A stretch of 64,000 bases of DNA from Gadus chalcogrammus (GCF_026213295.1 NC_079426.1:28003102-28067101), one strand, 5' to 3'. Shown: positions 43,322 through 56,057, counted from the first letter of the stretch. A program made the numbers and translations. The notes: generated by a model from the letters alone, not told the origin.

Positions 43322-44864
43322 AAAGCAGCGTCCCTAACAACCTGACGTCGTTGAAACATGCGAGCGAGCTGATAAAATCTTCCTAATAACTATAAAACTA
43401 ATGATCATACACATTCACTGACTGAAGATTATGTAAGGAAAATGTACATTTCTCGCTAGAAATGTCATTAGAAACGCGTTTAATGGTGTATCTGTCCTAA
43501 AATATTGCATTTCCCATTCAGATAATAAAGATTAATATAGGCTACGTAACAATTTCACCAAATGCTAGGAGAACGTATGGCCCCCTGTTGGTGCTATTCC
43601 CCCATTCATTTCGAATGGAGAAGAAAACGTTTTCAGGGTCACGCTTTGCTCCAAGGCAGAGGGGAATGTAAAATGAAAAAAATAAATATATATATATATT
43701 GTGGCGACCACGGGTGTGGACGCCGTGTTCTGGAGCCGCGGGGGATTCTGGGAATTGGGGTTGTCAGTTGACAAAAGGGGCTTTTGTTGTTAGGATTAAG
43801 TGGGGTTAATGGGATCGGGATGTTATGTGGCTGTGTGTTGTTCTATTAACATGTTCATTGTTCGTGTGTTCATTGTTGTCGTGACCATCGTTTCGGGCAG
43901 CTGTTCCGTGTTGAAGTCTCGTTCAATAAAAACCAACTCTCGTTGTCGAGCGTTCAATAAAAACCAACTCTCGTTGTCGAGCGTGTCCCCCCCCTCAACA
44001 AACGTGTCCCCCCCCCCCCCTCAACAAACGTGTCTTCCATCCCCCCCCTCCCCGGTCAACAACAGTCTACCCCCCCCCCCCCTCAACAATCGTGTCTAAA
44101 ATTTGCCGCGAAACCCGTGAAACCCAAACCCTGAAACCCGCCTCCACAGCGGCACGCGTGGATACTGTAGGTATAACACGCTATTTTACGTTGAAATGCT
44201 ACGTATCCAGTGTTCATGGAAACATACACCATCAACGTTTTTTCTTGGCGACTGCGTTGAAGGATTAGAGGGGGCGGTCGATAGCAACCACCATAGCAAC
44301 ATGACGGTGAAGTGACTGGATGCAGCCCCGTTGAAAAAAATGTAATACCACACTACACACTCAGGAGATTAATGATATTTAAATTATTATGAACATGAAG
44401 TCTTTATTTGCATGGGTTCACATTTCGTTCTGTGTAGCATGGAAAAATCGGAGAAACACTCCCATTCAGAATGCATTCGTTTACATTTCGTTCTTTGGAG
44501 CACAGATTTTTATTTATTTATTTATTTTCAGTTTTTGAGGAGGTGCTTCAAAGATGCTAATTTTTCTGCAATAATCCAAAATCCAATGGAAAAACCCGTT
44601 GGCTTTTTGTCAAGGGAAACCAGGGCGACGCTCACTTCCGGGTTGGCCAACATACGTCATCCCTCCACCACGCTATACTGTAAAAACACATGTTCAAGTT
44701 GAATGATAATGCATGAATTTATTCTTTATGCATTATCGTTCAAAATCCACCCAAAATGTCCTAGAAGCAGCCCAAATAAAAAAGAGATTCCACTTTGGCC
44801 AACGTTTTGAAAGTAATAATAATTGAGGGAATATCTGTTGCTGTTCTGTTTTAGCAGCGAAATA

Positions 44865-44963
<99 letters not shown>

Positions 44964-46350
44964 ACACGCTATTTTATGTTGAAATGCAACGTAATCCAGT
45001 GTTCACGAAAACGTACACTGTATGCTTTTGGCGACTGGGTTGGCTCTCAGATATACGTGTTTCTAACAAAATGATATCATTGTTAGAAACAGTAATGGTT
45101 TAATAACACAAACGCAGGAAACACGTGAGCTGCTAGTTTAGCGAAAGCAGCGTCCCTAGCAACCTGACGTCGTTGAAACATGCGAGCGAGCCGATAAAAT
45201 CTTCCTAATAACTATAAAACTAAAGAGCAGACGTAATCACTGACTAAAGATTATGCAAGTAAAAAGTATATTTCTCGCTAGAAATGTTATTTGAAACAAG
45301 TTTAACGGTGATTCGGTCCTAAAATAGGCCTATTGCATTTCCCATTCGATAAATAAAGAAAATCAAGCCCGAGCCCGTGCACGTTCTGTCCGAGCCCGGC
45401 CCGCCCCGACAGATTAACTGTAATTATGAGGCCGAGCCCGATTTCAACCCAATTTTTTTTATAATTCTCCTCAGATTAGGCCAATAAACCAATGATAAAA
45501 TAAAAATAAAAACGCTTGATCAAAGGCCCGGCCCGAGGATAGTGGTGGGAAATATCGGCCCAACCCGGCCCGCGGGTCGGGCTCGGGCAGAGAATCTTAA
45601 CACTGACTGGAACTACTTAGCAGGAGTCTGTAGGCCTATATCAGGAGTTAATACACACCCTGCAGCCAATCAGAATACGAGTATTCCCCCAGACTGTGGT
45701 ATAAACAATATTATTCACGAGTTATAATCAACCCCTACACATCAATATTAATGATAACCCATTAAATACGCTATGATTTCTAGATGTCATGGCAACGTCC
45801 GCTTGCGACACTGGACTTGCGAGGCATCGACGCGGACTTCCATTCACATAGCCAAAAACAAGACAATAGATCTATGGTTAGATCAAAACATCAAGACATA
45901 CAATTCTAAAAAGAACAGATGAAGCAGCTACCCTTTTTTCCTTCGCGGTTTGCCTACGGAGCAGCGCACCTGCATTTAATATATCCGTGCACAATTTCTC
46001 AGAATCAAAGGTGAAAGTAGAAACGGGTGGCCTAAAGCTGTCATATTGTTCACAGACAAGTTTAAGTAGAAACGGGTGGCCGAAAGCTGTCATATTGTTA
46101 GTTATCACAGACAATTTTAAACAATAAATGTTCTGTACGGAGCTCCTTAAGGGACATTAGGGAGAACGCTCCCGGACAGAAACTTAGTTTGGAAGTCGTG
46201 CTTAGTGACACGACAAATACCTCCAATTGAAATACATGGGTTTCAAATTTGTGCTTTTTGACACGAAAATTTTGAAAATACGTGTCCCTGATCACGTTTC
46301 AATAGATTAAAAAACGTGACAGTGTCACGTATTTTCGTGAGACCGGGTTG
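43322..46350. repeat. Interspersed repeat, copy B, with internal duplication
   Basis: Blocks 44258-44704 and 45465-46348 match repeat copy A (23308-24900). In addition, 43325-43560 matches 45143-45370 (GCAGCGTCCCTA, GAAACATGCGAGCGAG), and 44160-44240 matches 44955-45035 (ATAACACGCTATTTTA). Poly(C) runs at 43985-44090 recur between CAACAAACGTGTC pieces. No coding. Confidence 0.6.
44867..44960 (+). repeat. (GT)47 microsatellite
   Basis: An uninterrupted GT run of 94 bp. Frames across it encode Cys-Val repeats and are not genes. Confidence 0.95.
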
Positions 46351-46858
46351 AAATAACGGGTTGCATTCGCAACCAAGCAACACTACACAATAACAAACAT
46401 AACCTGGTATGGTTGTTTAAAAATGTGTTATTCAAGTAAATCCGGGATATTGATCATCTTGTATACAGGCGCTACTACTAGAATAGTATAGGTGTTGACT
46501 ATTCTACATATTACAGCTGGATAGGGTCGGGCCCCTCAGGTGATGTCTCATCCACTTTCACCGGATCATATCTGATTCCCATGTAAGCCTGAATGGCACT
46601 TGGCCCTTCTGTAGCGCCCACTGCTGTGGTGATCAGCCGATGCAGTAGCCCTCGTGCTGCCATACAATGGCAGCCGGCTACAATTAACACGGTTACTGCC
46701 ATTATTCCCGCGACGGGCACTGACTGGATCATGCCTTTCCATCTCCCAAACATATTCTCCATCCATCCTGTGAAAGGGTCATTATTGCCGGAGTTCTCTG
46801 CCAATTCGAACCTGAGGGATTGTAATCATGCCAGCGCCCTGGCCACCAACCCATCCAG

Positions 46859-48353
46859 GGCCCCGTTTCCCGATAACGATGGATCCACGCTCGTACGATC
46901 ATTCTCACGATGGATCTTGCGATCCATCGTCAATTTCTTTGGAGCGTTTCCCGAAACTCCTCTTAACGTGAACGCGCATTCGCTGCACTCACGACGTCGT
47001 AGGATTGTAACTGTCTACTGACACGGTGCTGAAATGGGCTCCGTAGGAGGGGGAGACGCAGGAATGTCGCAGGAAAATTGTGTTAAAAAGGGTTAAAATA
47101 AATCCCCATCAAGGACAACAGCAGAGTAGCCTCCGAAAAAAATAGACTGCAATTAGATGAATGCTATAGCAAGACATTAAAACACAATTGATTAGGCTTA
47201 AACCGACATATATCAGTCCTAATCCTGAATGCACTGTGCGTTTCACGGCATTTTCCCCCCTGAAATAATTCCATATGACAAAAAATTAAAAATTGCTTGT
47301 GTGACAACTACATTTATCTTAATGGGCTGATTTCTGAAACATGCTTTGCGCAGCAAAGAGAGCCGACTTAATCTGATTCCGCATAAGGGTTTCCTTGATT
47401 GATAATTTGATTGGCTATAAAAGCCCCTCCGGAAATAGGGTAAGGTATGTATTGATGAGGAATACAACGAAGCCCACCGTCTGGCCCGGTGCATCGTTGA
47501 GCGCACGATCGGGAGGTGGAAGTTGCGCTATATTAGATGCCTTCACAAGTCAGGCGGAGGGCTCCAGTTTTCGCCGGCCAAGTCATGCGCCGTGATATGT
47601 GTGACGGCTATGTTGCACAACATTGCAGCTAAGGCTGGGGTGGCATTGCTTGAACCGGAGGACGCTGAGGACGATGACGACGAGGAAGATCGGTGTGAGG
47701 ACGGCCTCCCTCATAACTACGCGGCTGGTTTTCATGCGCGTCGAAGAGTGATTGAGACTTTTTTTTAACCCCCTCCACCCTCCCACATGTCACTAAACAT
47801 TCCCGTCAACGTGACCAGTCCCCACCATATCCCAGCCTTTTGCCTGCTCCTTTGCTTGTTTTTTATAATTTATTTTATTTCTTTATTTTAATTTTTTTTA
47901 ATTTAATTTAATTTTTTACATTATTTTATGCTACGTTTTATGAGTAGCCTATGTCAGTCTGCACAAATCCCCCCACTTTCTCTCACACATTTTGAGTGCC
48001 CTGCCTGCGCAAACATTTTCTGGACTGTCCCGTTTTATTTTGGCCATTTTAACATCTTTATTAATAAATAAATTAATAATCTTTATTAATTACCAAACTA
48101 AGAACATAAAGGCGCAATGCGTTTTAATAAAACGCATCCAATAGACGGAATGTCCGATGGTGTCGCCACTGAGGCTATAGCTGACGATGCTCTAGCGTCC
48201 TACGAGCACCCCTGGAGTACTCGTTAGCTACGAGCGTTTTCAAGACGTTCGTTCCCCACGATGCTTTCGGGAAACGCGGTGAAAACTCTACGATGCCCTT
48301 ACGACGCACTTCACGATCCACTTAGGCTAACGATGCTTTCGGGAAACGGGGCC
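46859..48353. mobile_element. Harbinger deletion derivative, 1.5 kb, CAG target duplication
   Basis: The termini are GGCCCCGTTTCCCGA and its reverse complement, with CAG at 46856-46858 and 48354-48356, the 3-bp duplication expected of Harbinger. Subterminal ACGATGG/CGATGCTTTCGGG repeats are present. Only the transposase C-terminus remains inside. It is inserted in the env fragment. Confidence 0.88.
47457..47768 (+). pseudogene. Harbinger transposase C-terminal fragment
   Basis: The frame from 47457 reads CIVERTIGRWKLRYI (catalytic Glu region), then CAVICVTAMLHNIAAKAG, an acidic run and a stop, as at the end of HARBI1-like nucleases. The start and both catalytic Asp regions are missing, so this is a relic in an internally deleted element. 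Confidence 0.75.
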
Positions 48354-48659
48354 CAGAGCTGTGTTATTGGGGCTAAAATTACAACATGTTGTGCCTATCA
48401 GCGCATACACCCCTCCATGCTCTGCCAATAACATATCCATATCTATATATTCCTTTAACCTTATTCGTGGAAAACTGCACGAACTGTTGCTGATTATGAT
48501 AGATGTAATTTATCCAAACAATATTTTTTCTAATGGTGGACAACCAAAACAAAACCGATTCAAATCCTGCCGTTATTTGATTTCCTCATGTGACTGTTAC
48601 TCCTTGCTCGGCGAACGTAGTTTGTAGGCTCCGGGTGTGTCTGCATCTGACTTTGGAAC

Positions 48660-48745
48660 TTTGTGTTTCTATTGTAGCCCTTTGAGACTGTAATGGTGAT
48701 TAAGGGCTATACAAATAAAATAGAATTGAATTGAATTGAATTGTA
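48660..48745 (+). repeat. LINE/SINE 3' tail
   Basis: CCCTTTGAGACTG, GGGCTATACAAATAAAAT and a short (ATTGA)n tail, a 3' end seen on many fish L2-related retroelements. The 5' part is not recognised. Confidence 0.55.
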
Positions 48746-49070
48746 GAAATACAGACTCATGTACAACTCATGTTAGTTGTTCAAAAGCATATTTCCTTTA
48801 ATTCTATTTTTAATTGTTCAAATGGAAGTCCCTTATGGGACCCTTGAAATGTAAGTGAAGCTGTCATGATCCGCCCCTGGTTTTCTCATTCACCTCCCTG
48901 CCTAGCTGATCACTTCCAATTAACCCAACCACCTTCACCTGTGTTTCCCCTATATCAGTCCTTTCCTCCCAAACATTCCCTGCCAGATTGTCCCTTGTGT
49001 TTCACAGTGCTTTCCCGCGATTCAAATCCTGACCTACCACCGATCCTGCCTGCTCTCTGATCCCTGCCTG

Positions 49071-49232
49071 TCTGACTCTTCTGCCGGTTCCTGATCACTG
49101 CCTGTCTGACTATTCTGCCGGTTCCTGATCCCCGCCTGTCTGACTATTCTGCCGGTTCCTGATCCCCGCCTGTCTGACTATTCTGCCGGTTCCTGATCCC
49201 TACCTGTCTGACTATCCTGCCTGCCGATCCTG
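49071..49232 (+). repeat. 34-bp tandem repeat, about 4.5 copies
   Basis: Units starting at 49071, 49105, 49139, 49173 and 49207 share TCTGACTATTCTGCCGGTTC. AATAAA follows at 49240. Similar in layout to 19100-19380; probably a 3' region of a retroelement. Confidence 0.8.
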
Positions 49233-49680
49233 TATCCGAATAAACTATTGACACTGTTCCACCCTCGTCACCAGTCTGTGCACTTGGGTTCAGCCAAACG
49301 CTCACGTTACAGAAGCATGATTTACAGTATCTACCTTGATTTAATTTCACACTACATCCCTCCTTGCGCATTGCTTCAGCCATGCGCATTGAATGACAAC
49401 CAAACCTAACAACACTGTAGTGCAACCAAGTTGAAGTTCCTTTCCTTAATCATCTGTATATAAACCAATCTATTGTGAAGAGAAATGAAAACTAGTATAC
49501 AAAACCAAAGGTCGATATTGGTGGTTCTATGCAGCCGTCTGAGACCACACTGTTCTCAAATGCACTAAACCGTAAACGATACATGAGTCAGTATACCTAC
49601 GTGCCAAATTAAAAAATATCATACTATGAAACGCTGACGTTGTATCAAAGCGTTAAAGCAGCAGCAGTGGCATTTGAAAG

Positions 49681-49869
49681 GTGAGCCCACTACTTGAATA
49701 CACTCCCTCCCGCTCCCTCCGCTCAACCTCTGCTGGACTACTATGTATCCCCACATCACAACTCACTTCAATGGGTGCCCGGTCATTCAGCTGTTCAGCA
49801 CCCAGGCTCTGGAACTCCCTCCCCCCACACATAAAACAGTCAGACACCATTACAACCAGAGGTGGGTAG
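49681..49869 (+). mobile_element. LINE fragment, L2/CR1-like RT tail
   Basis: The frame reads YTPSRSLRSTSAGLL and FSCSAPRLWNSLPPHI, the last conserved stretch of L2/CR1-like reverse transcriptases. At 49860 it runs into an unrelated repeat (GGTGGGTAGGAACGCGCTAC). Confidence 0.7.
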
Positions 49870-50100
49870 GAACGCGCTACATTTACTCCGTTACAAATAC
49901 TTGAGTAACTTTTTGGATAAATTGTAATTTTAGGAGTAGTTTTATTGCAACATACTTTTACTTTTACTTGAGTAAATATTTGAAGAAAGAACGGTACTTT
50001 TACGCCGTTCCATTTGGCTACGTCACGGTCGTTACTTTGTTTGTTTAAATCTTTTCTTTTATTACATGCAAGATCCATTTTTATCACGTGAATATTCCTT
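49859..50100. repeat. Fragment of a fish DNA repeat (GGTGGGTAGTAACG family)
   Basis: AGAGGTGGGTAGGAACGCGC and 'ttactccgttacaaatacttgagtaac' form the start of a common teleost repeat. The other end was not identified. Confidence 0.5.
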
Positions 50101-50380
50101 AGCCCAAGTGAAGGAGTTCAAGTACCTTTTGCATACCACATCAAACATGCATATGTCTTAGCAAAGTAAAACCCAGTTTTATCTTTACTTATTTATAGCT
50201 ATACATGTCCCGGACACGTCCATTACTATTTCCAAAACAGTTTTTTTAGCTACGCAGGTCCCAGACCTAACTATACCATTACATGAACAGTATTTATTAT
50301 TATAATTATCTCGTTTTTTGTTGGTCAACATCAAATCGATACATTAATTCAACCTTGTAATCCTGACTTACTTGATTTCT

Positions 50381-50660
50381 CCCCGTGTGAGCCCGTGATT
50401 GCCAACTCTCCCGGAGCCTCCCCATGAGCTCCACCGTCACCACTCCCCGTGTGAGCCCGTGATTGCCAACTCTCCCGGAGCCTCCCTATGAGCTCCACCG
50501 TCACCACTCCCGAACCCGCAGGAACGATTAGTCAGTCGACGCGCGGCTCGGAGGCTCCCAAGGAGTGCCACAATCCTACGCCTGACACCTGGTGCAGTTG
50601 ACGTGTGGCTCGGGGGCTCCCAAGGAGTGCCACAATCCTACGTCTGACACCTGGTGAATT
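50381..50660 (+). repeat. Two adjacent tandem duplications
   Basis: A 64-bp unit (CCCCGTGTGAGCCCGTGATT...) occurs at 50381 and 50445. A 62-bp unit (GACG.G.GGCTCGG.GGCTCC...) occurs at 50538 and 50600. The sequence is GC-rich in an AT-rich neighbourhood, with no coding seen. Confidence 0.8.
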
Positions 50661-51088
50661 TTGAGCTAGGTCAATCAAACCGTCTAAAGTAGGTAGAATA
50701 AAGAGTCATCCAAACTTACAACAATTATGCACATCTGGGTATGAAATATATGGTGATATTTTATAAACAAAACAAAAACTGAACCTAAAAGAAAAATTCA
50801 GAAGTTATCGGTTGAAACAAATGTTATTGTAAGTCAATTATAATAAACTATTTCCAAATTATCCTATAGTTTTATCTGAAGTATGCTTTCAATATCCCCT
50901 CGTGTATGTAACTGTCGAGTAACCTCCATTATCTTGGTGGCTCTGACACACACGAGAGGACATTCACACATGGTATTTTATCCTCCATTTGTTTTTATTT
51001 TACACTTTTACTTATTTTTATTTTCATTTGATCTTTTATCTTTATACACACATTCATAAGAAAAGTACGAACGAAGATGCATCATAAC

Positions 51089-51089
<1 letters not shown>

Positions 51090-51121
<32 letters not shown>

Positions 51122-52006
51122 CTTTATTAATCCCGGGGGAAATTCAAGTATCCAGTAGCAGCCGAAAACACACATAGAAACAGTGCAGATGGATGTGCAA
51201 AAATACAGATATAAATAAATATAAATAAATAAAATGTCCATTGTTGTTATCAATTGTCCTCCCTGCCTTTACTGGGAGCTGTTGTACAGTCTGATGGCCA
51301 GGGGGACGAAAGAGTTTTTTAGTCTATTAGTGGAGCTGGACTGGGACAGCAGTCGGCCACTGAAAACACTCCTCTGCCTGGTGAAGGTGTCATGCAGAGG
51401 GTGGTGGGTGTTGTCCAGGATGGACAGCAGTTTGTCAAGGGTCCTTCTCTCTGCCACTGTCACCAGAGAGTCCAGCTCTGTTCCCACTACTGAGCCAGCA
51501 CTCCTCACCAGTCTGTCCATTCGACCAGCGTCTCTCCTCCTGCTGCTTCCTCCCCAACATCCACAGCATAAAAGAGCACGCTGGCCACCACAGACTGGTA
51601 AAACATCTGCAGTAGTTTTTTGCAGATGTTGAAAGACCCCAGCCTTCTCAGGAAGTACAGACGGCTCTGCCCTTTCCTGTATAAAGCTTCCATATTTGCT
51701 GTCCAGTCCAGCTTGTCGTCCAGCTGCAGTCCCAGATATTTATAGGTCCTGACCACCTCCACATCGACCCCCTCGATGGACACGGGTAGGAGATGTGGTT
51801 TCTTCCTTCTGAAGTCCACCACCATCTCCTTGGTCTTGGAGGAGTTCAGCTGCAGATGGTTGGACTTGCACCACCTCACAAAGTCCTCAACCAGGCTCCT
51901 GTACTCCCCCTCCCTTCCATCCTTGATACAGCCAACTATCGCAGTGTCGTCTGAGTATTTCTGCACATGGCAGAGCCCAGAGATGACATGCATCAACAGA
52001 CAATAA
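51090..52006 (-). mobile_element. LINE, 5'-truncated, with (TATC)n tail
   Basis: Minus strand from 51996: KYSDDTAIVG (RT active-site YxDD box), WCKSNHLQLNSSKTKEMVVD, YKYLGLQLDDKLDW, LYRKGQSRLYFLRRL. A frame change near 51515 leads into MDRLVRSAGSVVGTELDSL and FVPLAIRLYNSS. GGGATTAATAAAGTATC and a GATA/TATC microsatellite (51090-51121) form the 3' end. It is a jockey/I/Nimb-type LINE common in fish, dead by truncation and frameshift. Confidence 0.8.
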
Positions 52007-53650
52007 AACAGGCATATTATTCAATAACCTGAGGTCTCAGATGGGATTTCTCCCTGCGGGGTCCTTTCATTCTCTAAAAGGTCCGCAGAGAAGTCCGCTG
52101 AGTGGCCAGGAGTTCTTACACACTTAGAATGGGTTGTTGAGGGCAGTTGTCTCCCAACAAACCAAAAGCCTTTGTTAACCAGATATTAATCTATTGATTG
52201 AAGTTTCTTCAGAGGTTAAGAAGGTGGTTGAGGCTATTCCTTAACACCCTTTGCTTCTCTACGCTCCCCAGGGGGTCAAGTAAAACAGGCCCAAACCAAT
52301 ACAAGATAACAAAGGAACAGAGTGAGAACAGATTGACCACTAAGCTCAAAGGTTTAAATTTTAAACGACCCTGCAGAATAACAGGGTGACAAGACCACAT
52401 GGGAAGATGCAAACATACAAAACCTAAATTCGTAACATTAACAAAATATCATAATATTTGCAAAAAAATTATTGTAATTGAACTACAGCAGTTGAGCTAA
52501 CTCCCTCCTTGTGCACCGGTTAAAACCATGTGCATCATTTATTAATTAAACATATTATTTTAGCAATTGAACCCCGTGTCTATTTGAACCATCCTGGTTC
52601 TCTAATATCAATGTGCATGACACAACCAGTGTCTATTGCACTCCTGTCTTGCTACACAAAACGCATGAAAATAGACAGAAGGGCCCAGCAACCTGGAAAA
52701 ACATAATGTCTGTGAGTGTTAGGCATTCGTTACTGCATATACTGCCATTTCCTGAAGAGAGAGAGAATATTTAGATCAATGCACAGCAGTAAAATGATGA
52801 GTGTTGGGCAACCTGCAGTGCTTGTGTTTCCACTTCCTGAAGAGAAAAGAGAATATTTGTAGTAATGTAAACAATTAAAATGATGAATGCCGGGCATCCG
52901 TCACTGCTCGGGTTGCCAAGGCCTGAAGAGAAAGAACAAATTTAGTACAAATGTAAACATTTACAGATCGTTTAAACTATTAATGTTGGTGAATCAAAAA
53001 ACAGTGATTACAACCTACACAAATACTTGCGTGTTCTGCCGATATTAACAAGGGACTGGCTCCCCGTATTTCAGCACCCAGACACACACAGACCCTCAAA
53101 TATACAAACAAATATACTAAATTTACATTCTGGTCCCAACACATGACCAGGTGTTTATGGTGGAAGGGAGCAAGGGGAAGAAGAACAATAAGAAAATAAC
53201 TTCAATTCAACTATCAAATAGAAAGGCGTGTGGCCTTCTTCTTTCAGCAATATGAATAAGGAAGTGAGGGGAAGAGAGTTGTTTGAAGGTAGATTCACGA
53301 AGGGGGTGCGGAGGGAGGGGAGGGGGGTGTTGGACGGGATCTGAAGAGGGAGATGAAAGGGGTTCAAGGGGAGGGAGGCGTTAGAGGGGTAGATTACGAG
53401 GGGGGTGCGGAGGGAGGGGGAGAGGGGGGGGTTCTCGGGTGTAGGGGGCCTGGAGGGGGGGTGGTGGGGACTTTACAAGCGTAGGGGGTCAGGCGGGACT
53501 CGTACCTTAATAATTAATCGTCTTTAATAACAAAATACCAACAGACTTGAATGTAAAATGTAAGCATGCAGTCTAGGGTGGTATTAGCGGATCGGCAGAT
53601 AAGATAGTATTCACTCCGAACGTCCGCTATGGAGCTACTGCTTAGGAACA
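52007..53650. other. Intergenic; G-rich purine tract at 53260-53490
   Basis: No gene recognised. 52760-52930 has three diverged copies of a CTGAAGAGA(A/G)AGA segment. 53260-53490 is rich in GGAGGGG/GGGGGG and may form G-quadruplexes on the plus strand. Confidence 0.5.
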
Positions 53651-53665
53651 TAGACCGTGCCGGCC

Positions 53666-54151
53666 TCAGGAAAGGTCAGAGGAATGGGAGAAGTGAAAGA
53701 TAGTAAGGGTTGGAACTCTCGTTAATATACTATTTTGGCCCGATCTATGGAGACCGATAGTGGAGGACTTCACCTCGCAACCAGTACCAAGAACGATCGT
53801 TAACGACGAGTACTCAAAACAACTCAAAAGTGGGGCATGAAAGAAAGGGGGAGGGAGAGCCTTCAGAGTTCTCTGCAACAGTTCATCTACACGTTGTGTT
53901 ATGCTTTTTAAGTTGAGGTCTAGGCCTCCGGAGCAGCACGACAGGACGGTGGCTAAAACAAACTTACACCTAAATGTTCTTATAACTAATCCTATTGCAG
54001 ATTTAATCTTTAAGAAAATAGGTTCTACATACCTCATACGTGTATGGGCCGTGGAAGTTGTTTTAGCGTCGCGCCCGCCGGGATTCTCTGGACTTTCTTC
54101 CAAACGTCGGGGTAACCAAATATTGCGTAATTCTTGAAGAAAGTCGTCCAA
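53666..54151 (-). CDS. Unrecognised open frame, 161 aa
   Basis: The longest unexplained frame in 52-58 kb. It starts MDDFLQELRNIWLPRRLEES and has a mixed composition with no repeats, but no domain is recognised. The flanking sequence (CACTTTATTTGTT, and a GGGCGTGGCC repeat at 54360) suggests retroelement or promoter-like DNA. It may be chance. Confidence 0.2.
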   Translation of the reverse strand: MDDFLQELRNIWLPRRLEESPENPGGRDAKTTSTAHTRMRYVEPIFLKIKSAIGLVIRTFRCKFVLATVLSCCSGGLDLNLKSITQRVDELLQRTLKALPPPFFHAPLLSCFEYSSLTIVLGTGCEVKSSTIGLHRSGQNSILTRVPTLTIFHFSHSSDLS

Positions 54152-54559
54152 TCCTTGGTCGCTTTTAACTCACTTTATTTGTTAAAGTAGGCATGTTTCG
54201 GTATGGTAACTATGAAGCTTAAGGGAGGGAATTGTATCTAACGCGTGGAGAGGAAAATACCGTGATCTACTTCAAACCCCCCGGGCTTAGGCCCGGTGGC
54301 TCTCCGCCGTCTACCTATTGATCTCTGTCCTCTCCACTTCGAATCACCCGCTACTGCCCGTCAAGTGGGCGTGGCCTATGTGAAGTGGGCGTGGCCGGGG
54401 TGACGTAATGGCTCCGCCCCTGTCTAAGGTGCTTGCCATCTGTGGCTGGAGTAGTTATTGCAGCTTAAGTGTTCGATCCTGCTTCCTAGTGGCTATGTGA
54501 GGGTAATGCAGCTTGTGTGTTAGATCCTGCTCCCTAATGGCTATCTGGGGGCAGCTTAT

Positions 54560-54720
54560 GTGCTTAAAATACGTAACAGACTAGTTCACAAATTTTAAAA
54601 TGAACTAGTTCAGTTAAACGTTCATAATTAAAAAAAATTATCTAAGTTCACAGTTCCAAAAATGAACTAGTTCATAGTTCTTTTTTTCAATATGTTGCTA
54701 TGAGCTATTCTTTTTTTCTG
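54560..54720. repeat. GAACTAGTTCA-type repeat
   Basis: Several 'aatgaactagttca' palindromes, a feature of hAT-like fish MITEs. No full element defined. Confidence 0.4.
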
Positions 54721-54739
54721 GTATTTTGAACATTGAGCT

Positions 54740-55900
54740 CCCTTTCTGGTTTGTCTAGGATGAAATAGAGTGGTTGAATCAAGTATCGTAGCGAAATAGA
54801 GTTTCTATCGTGTTCTATTGCACATTTAGTGCATTTTTATAAATCCCATTGAATTCTGTTGGAAGACTCATTGCTCGTTGGCCAACAAGCAATGAGTTTA
54901 TCAACACGGCGGATGCGTGTGCAGAATGTGTTTGACCAGTTGCCATGGTTATCTCTGTGTGGTTAATTTGCAATTGCGGTATTAATTAGCGATGTTGTCA
55001 GTTTATTGTTACATTAAACTGCCATCAGAAAATGTGCTTATATGCTATAGACCCTATAGTATCTGTGGTATAAAGGTTGGGACGAATTCCAAATGATAAA
55101 TATGTACTTTATGTTGAAAGAATAGACCGTCGAGAGCTGGTAAGTTGTGAAAAATGAATTCAACTGTAATCAGACAACGTGGTTATATGCTATAGACCCT
55201 AGAGTATCTGTGGTATAAAGACTGGAACGAATTTCGAATTATAAATATGTACAATCCATAACGTTAGCTCTCTGGCTCATAGCTCAGCTGACTACAATAC
55301 CTCCCGTTGCCAAGTTGTAGCTACGGTCCGTCCTATTCATGTGAAAAACTTTATATTTGTATTGTAAAACGCATGAAAATGTAGATGAATGATCTTAATT
55401 TATTTCGAGGTGTCCAAAACATGTTTGATTGATCGTAATCAAAGGGGACTACTTTTTGAGGGAGATGAACTCAAACAGAGTATACATCTAATAAGCATGC
55501 AATACGAATAAGAAAATGCATAATTATTAAAGTATTTAAATTGTTTTATTATGATGGCAAGCAAGAAGTAGAATAAATGGGATAATCAGTCTTATTAAAA
55601 GGGTTTGTGCAACCAACCACAAGACATGATTGCGGCTCTTCTCGCTCTTTTCTCTTTCTGCAAACGACATGCATGTAGAGGGGGGAGTGACGTAGAGTGA
55701 CGTAGACTGATAATCCCTCTATATAATAATTACATAAAATATAACGTTAATTAGTTTAATGTTATATGGCTCGTGTTAATTTCATTGACCTTTGACAATA
55801 AAGTTACAAATTAAAAATAGTTTCAACTTCATTTTAATATAAAAAAATGTTTTTACATAGTTTTGCCATTAAATATGTAATTTGCTGCAACTGCCACTTC
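54740..55900. other. Intergenic with an internal duplication
   Basis: 'tatatgctatagaccctatagtatctgtggtataaag' near 55040 recurs near 55182 with few changes, each followed by a diverged 'aaatatgtac' segment. No gene found. Confidence 0.5.
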
Positions 55901-55913
55901 CGCGCTCTCTCTC

Positions 55914-56030
55914 GCTATGTTGCCAGATTGGGCGTTTTTCCCGCCTTATTGGACTACATTTGGAGGACGTTCAGGCAGTGTTGCCAGATTGGGGCGGTTT
56001 TTCCCACTCTATTGAGCTACTTTTAATCAC
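55914..56030 (+). repeat. Duplicated TGTTGCCAGATTGGG element end
   Basis: Two tandem, diverged copies at 55917 and 55979 of a segment common at fish transposon ends. Confidence 0.5.
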
Positions 56031-56056
56031 GCACCGGCTCGCTATTCTCATGAAGA

Positions 56057-56057
<1 letters not shown>

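Larger units (their letters stand above)
46511..48480 (-). pseudogene. Retroviral env transmembrane-subunit fragment, split by a Harbinger
   Basis: On the minus strand, 48470-48357 encodes a piece of a retroviral transmembrane subunit ectodomain with the paired cysteines. After the Harbinger at 48353-46859, the frame resumes at 46858 and runs to a stop at 46511: pre-membrane region, a hydrophobic membrane span (IMAVTVLIVAGCHC) and a cytoplasmic tail. An in-frame TGA lies near 46830. Upstream of 48480 the similarity fades. The fragment is not part of the two gag-only ERVs and cannot make a working protein. Confidence 0.6.

Noticed and set aside
44823..45103. Cys-Val repeat proteins
   Set aside because: Translation of a (GT)n microsatellite.
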